A DNA stretch of 20,897 nucleotides from JANLSE01 sp038214135 (GTDB lineage Bacteria > Chloroflexota > Chloroflexia > Chloroflexales > Roseiflexaceae), in contig JBBQSD010000117.1 of NCBI GenBank assembly GCA_038214135.1, positions 1-20,897 on the forward strand, written 5' to 3'. Every line of letters starts with the position of its first letter. Position 1 is the first letter of the stretch. Position numbers and translations under genes: made by a program. A model generated the notes under the pieces. The model had not been told where the DNA came from. It saw nothing but the letters and a program-made list of their open reading frames with translations, and searched no databases. This document shows positions 15,992 to 20,897 of this stretch, one piece after another.

Positions 15992-16019
15992 CTCCTCACA
16001 GATACCATATAGTGAGGAG
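15992..16019 (-). promoter_or_regulatory. Hairpin overlapping the lipoprotein ribosome binding site
   Basis: In the minus-strand transcript an 8-base arm (16012-16019, CTCCTCAC) can pair perfectly with GTGAGGAG (15992-15999) across a 12-base loop. The second arm is the Shine-Dalgarno sequence itself, 7 bases before the ATG at 15984. This arrangement would block ribosome binding when folded. Regulation is inferred, not shown. Confidence 0.5.
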
Positions 16020-16056
16020 ACGTCCAATACGCCTGTTTGGTTCCATTCTTGACCCA

Positions 16057-16122
16057 GTGATACGGTGACACGGTGACAGATCAGGCTGTACTGCTCCTCA
16101 ACAGCACGTTCACCGTGTCACC
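16057..16122. repeat. Octamer repeat forming a large inverted repeat
   Basis: Three octamers, GTGATACG, GTGACACG and GTGACAGA, run from 16057 to 16080. GGTGACACGGTGA at 16064-16076 is exactly complementary to TCACCGTGTCACC at 16110-16122, and more CAC/TCACC-like units follow to about 16140. The 33-base loop holds a smaller 5-bp stem (16085-16089 with 16101-16105). It lies between the lipoprotein gene and the end of the NADH dehydrogenase gene and may serve as the 3' end of the latter's transcript. Confidence 0.8.
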
Positions 16123-16150
16123 CCCTCACGCAGTCACCATGTCAGGAATA

Positions 16151-17527
16151 TCATTCGTCGTTTGTGATTACGCGCACGCCACGTTCGTAGGTGAAATAGT
16201 TGATCACCCAATTTGCCAGCACAACGATGCGGTTGCGGAAGCCGACCAGATACAAGATATGAACGAACAGCCAGCCCAACCAAGCCAGGAAACCAGTAAG
16301 CCGAATGTTGAAGGCATCGAAGACGGCCGCACTGCGCCCAATTGTGGCCATGCTGCCGAAATCAAAATAGCGAAATTCGGCCTGCTGCTTGCCACGCACC
16401 TGCGCCAGAATATTCTTGGCGGCCTGCTTGCCCATCTGCATGGCAACCTGGGCAACCATTGGGTAGGCCACGCCCTCACGATAGCCCTCGAGATAGGCCA
16501 TATCGCCAACCACAAAGACTTCCGGGTGATCGGGTAGGCTGAGTTGCGGGGTGATTTTGACCCGCGCCCCACGCCCGAGCGTAACTCCCAGTGCATCCGA
16601 GAGCGCCGATGCGCGTACACCCGCTGCCCAGACGACGGTTGCCGCTGCGATCTGCTCGCCATCCTTGAATGTGACGATATCGTTCTCGACGGAGGCGACG
16701 GTTTTGCCGAGCTGTGGTTGAACTCCCATCTTTTTCAGGCGATTTAAAGCACTGCGCTGCAAATTTTCGGGGAATGTGCTGAGTATATGCGGCTGTGCCT
16801 CAACCAGGACGACACGCGCTTGGGTGACATCCAGCATTGGGTAATCCTTGCGCATCACATGATTGATCAATTCGGCAAACGCACCGGATAGCTCAACGCC
16901 GGTTGGACCACCACCAATCACAACAAATGTGAGTAATGCTGCTCGCTTTGCGGGATCTTCCTCACGGGTTGCTCGCTCGAATGTGCGTAGTACATGATTG
17001 CGCAGCCGCGCCGCCTCATCAACATCCTTCATTCCGAACGTCTGCTGTGCGAGTGCATCATTGCCAAAATAGTTATTGGCACTGCCAGCAGCCAGAATGA
17101 GATAATCATAGTTCACCGGCTTCTCGTCAGTTAACACCAGTTTGCGCTGCATATCGATGCCACGAACCTCGGTGAGCTGGAAATCGGTATTGCTATATTT
17201 GCGCAGAATGGCCCGCACGGGATAGGTGATCGCCTCTGGTTCGAGGCCAGCCGTGGCAACTTGGTAGAGCAACGGCCAGAAGCCATGGTAGTTGTTGCGG
17301 TCGATCAACAACAGATCGACCTCGCTGTTGCCCAATACCTGAGCGGCATTAAGGCCACCAAACCCGGCACCAACAATCACAACCCGTGGGCGAGTGCGTG
17401 GTGCCTCATCTGCTGTGACAACATATTCGGTTGCTTCTGCAAGCGGCGCTTCGGTGGTGCGGTAATCGGTTGGTTGTATCGTTTGAACCTCAACGGTCGG
17501 CTGATTGTTGGTTGGCTGATTATTCAT
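16151..17527 (-). CDS. ndh: Type II NADH dehydrogenase (NDH-2)
   Basis: This 458-residue flavoprotein should oxidise NADH and reduce quinone at the inner face of the membrane without pumping protons. The FAD-binding fold begins at 48 with RVVIVGAGFGGL. The NDH-2 signature GFWPLLYQVATAGLEP follows at 82-97, and the NADH fold VVIGGGPTGVELSG lies at 202-215. The second FAD motif is VFVVGDMAY (337-345), and YPMVAQVAMQMG at 355-366 is typical of the family. The C-terminus (about 411-445, hydrophobic with aromatic residues) fits membrane anchoring. The first 46 residues are an unusual Gln/Thr/Asn-rich extension. AGGAG about 8 bases before the ATG supports this start; an upstream in-frame start at 17605 is less likely. 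The next gene upstream is GH35, 290 bases away. Confidence 0.92.
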   Translation of the reverse strand: MNNQPTNNQPTVEVQTIQPTDYRTTEAPLAEATEYVVTADEAPRTRPRVVIVGAGFGGLNAAQVLGNSEVDLLLIDRNNYHGFWPLLYQVATAGLEPEAITYPVRAILRKYSNTDFQLTEVRGIDMQRKLVLTDEKPVNYDYLILAAGSANNYFGNDALAQQTFGMKDVDEAARLRNHVLRTFERATREEDPAKRAALLTFVVIGGGPTGVELSGAFAELINHVMRKDYPMLDVTQARVVLVEAQPHILSTFPENLQRSALNRLKKMGVQPQLGKTVASVENDIVTFKDGEQIAAATVVWAAGVRASALSDALGVTLGRGARVKITPQLSLPDHPEVFVVGDMAYLEGYREGVAYPMVAQVAMQMGKQAAKNILAQVRGKQQAEFRYFDFGSMATIGRSAAVFDAFNIRLTGFLAWLGWLFVHILYLVGFRNRIVVLANWVINYFTYERGVRVITNDE

Positions 17528-17708
17528 TATATTCTCCTGCCGATCTGCATTATCCCAGATGAATACGCAATCGGCGTGCCAAGAGTCGGGCGCATACATC
17601 GCCATGTTTACGATGCCGCAGTGCCAAGATCGGCAACTGCTGCACTTCTTTATTATATGTGAAACTCATCACAATATCAAGAGGGACTTTTGGCGGAGAT
17701 GTGATTTC

Positions 17709-17814
17709 CTTCTCTCCCATTGGGAAAGGGAAACGCAGCAGCGGTGAGGGGGGCGCACAGGGTTCGTAGGAGAACAATCCCCTCTCCCCGGCGTGGGAGA
17801 GGGGTGAGGGGGAG
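17709..17814. repeat. Diverged MITE-like palindromic repeat, second copy
   Basis: This stretch contains GCGGTGAGGGGG and, at 17779-17804, a stem of CCCCTCTCCC with GGGAGAGGGG around a 6-base loop. GGGTGAGGGGG follows. The words match the element at 6457-6572, but the left half (CTCTCCCATTGGGA) has drifted. On the minus strand the hairpin starts 14 bases after the GH35 stop codon, so it may also stabilise or end that transcript. Together with the NDH-2 leader it fills the 290-base gap between GH35 and NDH-2. Confidence 0.65.
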
Positions 17815-17817
17815 CTA

Positions 17818-19956
17818 CTAGACCCAGCGGCAGATCACGATGCTATTGGGATTGCCGCCGTGTTCTTCGAGCAGGACGATCTCGTTTGCATCGCGTAGCC
17901 AGGCGGTGGGGACATGGTAGTAGCGCTGGGTTGGCTCGCCATGGGCGAGTGCATCGACAATACCGGTGAACCAGGGATCGTGGGGTTGATCACCGGGGAT
18001 GAGCCAGTAGCGGCCAATACAACGCCCATTAACCCAGGCCAGTCCTTTGGTCATGCTGCCGAGATCGAGTGCAACCGGGGCATCGCCAGCGGGGCGCGTG
18101 AAGCTGGCACGGAACCAGCGCAGTGGTGAGCCAATTCCCGGCCCGGATTGCCAGGTGGCGAGTGGTGCTGCTGGCCCATACAAGCCATAGCGCTCACCAG
18201 CCAGGAATGGCCGTAGTTCCCAGTGATCGCCGATTGGCGTGCCATTCCATAATACTGGCCCCCATAGGCCTTTTTTCTCGGCGACCATGTTCTCAAAGCC
18301 GATCTGCCAATCACCCTTGATCAGCCCAACACCACAGCACAGGATATCCAGCCGTTGGCTGCCCGCCGCCAGATTGAGGGCGAACTCTAGGCGGAATGCG
18401 TGTTGGTTGCCGCTTGGCGGTGCGCCATGATAGCGCATGGCAATTGCTTTTGTGAGTGCATCGAGATCATCATCGGTGCGGCTGCGGTTTTCCTCCAAAT
18501 GGGCAGGACCCTGCGTCACAAGGGCGCCATCGATATAGATATAGACATAATCAGCTGCAGCAGTCAGCGTTAATGTGCCTGTGACACCAGTTGTATCAAT
18601 AGTGGTCGAGTACCAGCAATAATCGCTCTCATCGCGGGTGAGCTGGAGTTGCTCAACTGGTTGGGGCACCGTGAGTGCTGGTGCATCCTGGCGTGCAACC
18701 GGCAGTGGTTCGGCCCATGTTCCCCACCCAGTGGGTGCAATAGCATCTGATTGCATTGTGCGCGTGATGATATCATCTGGGTGGACGATAGCAGAGTTGA
18801 AGACGATCAAATCGCCGGCGATCAGCACAGTCGAACGGGGGGCGAGCTGGTAGGAGTTGCCCGCATACGTCACCTGTGCCACCGACTCGGCATCGTCATT
18901 ACAGATAAAGGTGAGGCCACCATAGGTATAGGCGGCCTGGTGTGGGCCAAGTGGTTGGGGGGTCGCGCGTTCATTGTGGAGCAGGGCTGCGGAATGGGCG
19001 TGTAGGGCGCGATGGAGGCGGGCCAGATGATTGGATTTGGTTGTCTCCAGGCCAAACTCATCGAGCGGGGCGGTATAATCATAGCTGGTTGTTTGCAGAA
19101 ACATGGCATCGCGGCCAAAATTGGTGCCGCCATGCCACATATAGTAATTGATGCCAGCGCCGCCGCCGGCCACGAAGCGCGAGGCACCATAGGCAACCGT
19201 TTCGGGGCTGCGCGAGTGATGCGGCTGGCCCCACACATCATACCAGCCAGGCCAATGCTCGGTCCACAGGGCCGGTTGATCGGGATGGGCCTGGCGATGG
19301 GCATCGAGCTGTTCGTGGACATAGAACCCATTCAGGGTTTCGATTGCACCAGGCATGCCACCGACACACATCACCCAGGGGATGCCAAGGTTCAGCGATT
19401 GGCCGAGTTCGATTGACCATGCAAGATACTGTTGGCCCTGTTCGCCATAGGTTGGCGCGATCAGATTGTACTCATTTTCGATCTGGGCCATGATGATTGG
19501 GCCGCCATTTGGTGCGAACATCGGGTGTAGGTAATCGCACAGCAGCCGCACCCAGCGCTCCATCTCACGCATGTATGGCGCATTGAGCGTGCGGATCTGG
19601 ATTCCTGGCACATCGCGCAGCCAGGCGGGGAAGCCACCATAGTTGATTTCGGCGCAGATATATGGCCCAATTCGTAGGATTACATATAGATCATGCTTCT
19701 GGGCTATCTCACAGAACAGGCGCAGATCGAGCCTATCGGAGAAATCGAAGATACCCTGCTGGCGTTCGTGCAGATTCCAGAACACATAGGTCTCAATCGT
19801 ATTGAGGCCAGCCGCCTTACTGCGGCGCATCATATCTTCCCACATGGCAGGTGTGCTGCGTGGGTAGTGAATAGCCCCGCTGAGTAGGAGGGTGTGTTGG
19901 CCGTTGATGATCACCGCCCGTGAATCATAGTCAACCTGGGTGCCGATCTGGGTCAT
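17818..19956 (-). CDS. Beta-galactosidase, glycoside hydrolase family 35
   Basis: This 712-residue GH35 enzyme should release terminal beta-galactose with retention of configuration. The TIM barrel comes first: ING...LLSGAIHYPR at 17-33, ETYVFWNLHE at 55-64 and GPYICAEINYGGFPAWL at 97-113. The family signature GGPIIMAQIENEY at 151-163 contains the proposed acid/base E162. The nucleophile is likely E233 in WTEHWPGW. The rest is beta-sandwich, ending in a jelly-roll (WVNGRCIGRYW), as in bacterial and plant-type GH35 enzymes. No signal peptide is visible from the chosen ATG at 19956, which has AAGGAG upstream, so it is probably cytoplasmic. An alternative start at 20070 would add 38 residues without family resemblance. 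The gene is divergent from the HD-domain gene, and no sugar transporter is adjacent in the window. Confidence 0.93.
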   Translation of the reverse strand: MTQIGTQVDYDSRAVIINGQHTLLLSGAIHYPRSTPAMWEDMMRRSKAAGLNTIETYVFWNLHERQQGIFDFSDRLDLRLFCEIAQKHDLYVILRIGPYICAEINYGGFPAWLRDVPGIQIRTLNAPYMREMERWVRLLCDYLHPMFAPNGGPIIMAQIENEYNLIAPTYGEQGQQYLAWSIELGQSLNLGIPWVMCVGGMPGAIETLNGFYVHEQLDAHRQAHPDQPALWTEHWPGWYDVWGQPHHSRSPETVAYGASRFVAGGGAGINYYMWHGGTNFGRDAMFLQTTSYDYTAPLDEFGLETTKSNHLARLHRALHAHSAALLHNERATPQPLGPHQAAYTYGGLTFICNDDAESVAQVTYAGNSYQLAPRSTVLIAGDLIVFNSAIVHPDDIITRTMQSDAIAPTGWGTWAEPLPVARQDAPALTVPQPVEQLQLTRDESDYCWYSTTIDTTGVTGTLTLTAAADYVYIYIDGALVTQGPAHLEENRSRTDDDLDALTKAIAMRYHGAPPSGNQHAFRLEFALNLAAGSQRLDILCCGVGLIKGDWQIGFENMVAEKKGLWGPVLWNGTPIGDHWELRPFLAGERYGLYGPAAPLATWQSGPGIGSPLRWFRASFTRPAGDAPVALDLGSMTKGLAWVNGRCIGRYWLIPGDQPHDPWFTGIVDALAHGEPTQRYYHVPTAWLRDANEIVLLEEHGGNPNSIVICRWV

Positions 19957-19999
19957 GAAGCGCTCCTTCGCGTTGATACGGAATATTGTTACCGGCTCT

Positions 20000-20005
20000 A
20001 TTCTA
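20000..20005 (-). promoter_or_regulatory. Possible -10 box of the GH35 gene
   Basis: On the minus strand TAGAAT matches five of six bases of the -10 consensus, about 43 bases before the GH35 ATG. The -35 region (TTCATC, 16 bases further upstream) is poor, so the call is tentative. Confidence 0.3.
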
Positions 20006-20060
20006 CACCCGCTCGGAATGGGATGAATCGTTGGATCTATCATAGTCGCCAGATGTCTGA

Positions 20061-20066
20061 TATAGT
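20061..20066 (+). promoter_or_regulatory. Possible -10 box of the HD-domain gene
   Basis: TATAGT at 20061-20066 would place transcription start near 20073. That is very close to an ATG at 20078 but leaves a normal leader for the ATG at 20111. No good -35 hexamer is found 16-18 bases upstream. Confidence 0.3.
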
Positions 20067-20110
20067 ACACTGATGCGATGGATGGCCAAAGGAGAGCGTG
20101 GAGAGCCTTG

Positions 20111-20713
20111 ATGGATTTTGAGCATGCACGACACTATGCAATTGAGCGCTTGACACATGAACTCGCCAGTGAATTGACCTATCACTCAATCTGGCACACC
20201 CGTGATGATGTTGTCCCATCCGTTGAACTGCTGGCTCGGCATAGTGATGTGACCGGCGATGATCTGGTGTTGCTCCGTACTGCTGCCTATTATCACGATA
20301 TTGGGTTTATTGAGCGGCGTGATGAGCATGAGGCGATTGGTGTTCGGATTGCTGCGGCAACGCTGCCAGACTATGGGTACACCAGCGACGAGCTCCAGAT
20401 TATCAGCGGGATCATCATGTCCACCCGGCTCCCACAATCGCCGCACACGCTTCTGGAACAGTTGCTTGCCGATGCTGATCTTGATGTCTTGGGGCGAACG
20501 GATTTCCTGCAGCGTAATCAGGCGCTACGTGCCGAATTGGCCTGTTATGGAACCATCGTCAGCGATGCTACCTGGTATCGCAGCCAAATCCAGTTTCTGA
20601 ACCAACATCACTACTGCACCACCGCTGCCACAGAATTACGCCATGCAGGCAAGCAACACAATCTGGCGACATTGCAGAAGTTACTTGGTGAGGCACATCC
20701 ATCCGCAGGCTGA
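20111..20713 (+). CDS. HD-domain metal-dependent phosphohydrolase
   Basis: This 200-residue cytoplasmic protein has an HD domain, a fold that binds divalent metal and usually hydrolyses phosphoesters. Metal-site residues are visible: H29 (SIWHTRDDVV), the HD pair H62-D63 (AAYYHDIGF), H73 (DEHEAIG) and D121 or D123 (LADADLDVLGR). The substrate is unknown; HD proteins of this kind act on nucleotides or signalling molecules. I prefer the ATG at 20111, because GGAGAG lies 5 bases upstream and a -10-like box at 20061 would leave almost no leader for the ATG at 20078. The last codons and the stop codon lie inside a REP-like palindrome, so the C-terminus (PSAG) appears to have been shaped by that repeat. 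Confidence 0.85.
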   Translation: MDFEHARHYAIERLTHELASELTYHSIWHTRDDVVPSVELLARHSDVTGDDLVLLRTAAYYHDIGFIERRDEHEAIGVRIAAATLPDYGYTSDELQIISGIIMSTRLPQSPHTLLEQLLADADLDVLGRTDFLQRNQALRAELACYGTIVSDATWYRSQIQFLNQHHYCTTAATELRHAGKQHNLATLQKLLGEAHPSAG

Positions 20714-20722
20714 AGCCTGCGG
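20703..20722. repeat. REP-like palindrome, copy 2, overlapping a stop codon
   Basis: CCGCAGGCT (20703-20711) and AGCCTGCGG (20714-20722) form the same palindrome as at 15407-15426. The TGA stop of the HD-domain gene is 20711-20713, inside the palindrome. A second inverted repeat follows, GCCGCG at 20744-20749 with CGCGGC at 20761-20766, probably part of the same module. Confidence 0.82.
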
Positions 20723-20783
20723 CAAAGGGGATGATGCATTCTAGCCGCGTGGCTTTAACCCGCGGCGTGAGGGTGAGTAGCCG

Positions 20784-20897
20784 ATGGAAAAAATCCCCGA
20801 CCGGACATTATTTCACTGCTTTGGCTTGCGTATCAGCGTGATGCCATCGGTTATGCCAGCTCTGGCATTGCTGTGGGTTATTCTGGCCCTGATTGCC
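20784..20897 (+). CDS. N-terminus of a membrane protein, cut by the window end
   Basis: An open frame starts at ATG 20784 and runs off the window after 38 codons. It reads MEKIPDRTLFHCFGLRIS and then a strongly hydrophobic stretch (ALALLWVILALIA). GAGGG in the preceding bases gives a usable ribosome binding site, about 10 bases away. The short polar start, the FG-L-I pattern and the early membrane segment are reminiscent of site-2 protease (M50) family proteins, but too little is visible to assign it. It is 70 bases downstream of the HD-domain gene, with the REP-like repeat between them. Confidence 0.55.
   Translation, partial: MEKIPDRTLFHCFGLRISVMPSVMPALALLWVILALIA

Noticed and set aside
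16073..16537. 154-codon plus-strand ORF
   Set aside because: It starts inside the octamer hairpin and is antisense to the C-terminus of NDH-2; the ndh frame has all family motifs.
17550..17777. Short ORFs between NDH-2 and GH35
   Set aside because: They are built from the palindromic repeat and the NDH-2 leader, and lack ribosome binding sites or conserved features.

Overview
The window is about 20.9 kb of moderately GC-rich bacterial chromosome. It is tightly packed with complete genes, all of which keep clean reading frames. I infer a member of the Chloroflexota (Chloroflexus/Herpetosiphon-like). The reasons are several lipoproteins with long Pro/Thr/Ala spacers, a DUF4349 protein, a large secreted subtilase, and small palindromic and heptameric repeats between genes. 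No 16S rRNA or other decisive marker is present, so this placement is an inference. No rRNA, tRNA, CRISPR array, transposase or phage gene was seen.

Layout. (a) 1-2261: on the plus strand, a PduO-type cobalamin adenosyltransferase, then an M20 amidohydrolase of the aminobenzoyl-glutamate hydrolase type. (b) 2272-3515: a strong sigma70-like promoter and a DUF3048 (YerB-like) lipoprotein with a 36-bp tandem repeat. (c) 6344-3518 on the minus strand: the conserved dnaX-ebfC-recR cluster for clamp loading, nucleoid association and recombination, with a promoter carrying a perfect TATAAT. (d) 6345-7673: a MITE-like repeat, a 9-bp inverted repeat and a DUF4349 lipoprotein ending in a clear terminator. 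(e) 11358-7766 on the minus strand: a two-gene unit in which a 937-residue protein is followed by a phytanoyl-CoA dioxygenase family oxygenase. The large protein resembles DUF1998 (YprA/MrfA-like) superfamily 2 helicases, but its ATPase motifs are destroyed; a Pro-rich linker and a Tudor-like C-terminal domain follow. (f) 11359-11994: a 636-bp gene-free, partly AT-rich leader before a secreted 1117-residue subtilase that ends in a strong terminator. (g) 15984-15445 on the minus strand: a small lipoprotein whose ribosome binding site can be masked by a hairpin. (h) 17527-16151 on the minus strand: a type II NADH dehydrogenase. (i) 19956-17818 on the minus strand: a GH35 beta-galactosidase. (j) 20111-20713 on the plus strand: an HD-domain hydrolase, then the first 38 codons of a membrane protein cut by the window edge.

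The genes look like ordinary housekeeping and saprophytic functions (clamp loader, recombination, respiration, secreted proteolysis, galactoside breakdown) rather than one pathway. The strongest candidate for something undescribed is the pseudo-helicase with a UvrD/PcrA-type Tudor-like tail, translationally coupled to an Fe(II)/2-oxoglutarate oxygenase. Secondary points of interest are intergenic: heptamer arrays sitting right at gene ends, two families of palindromic repeats, an octamer repeat hairpin, and a Shine-Dalgarno-masking hairpin.
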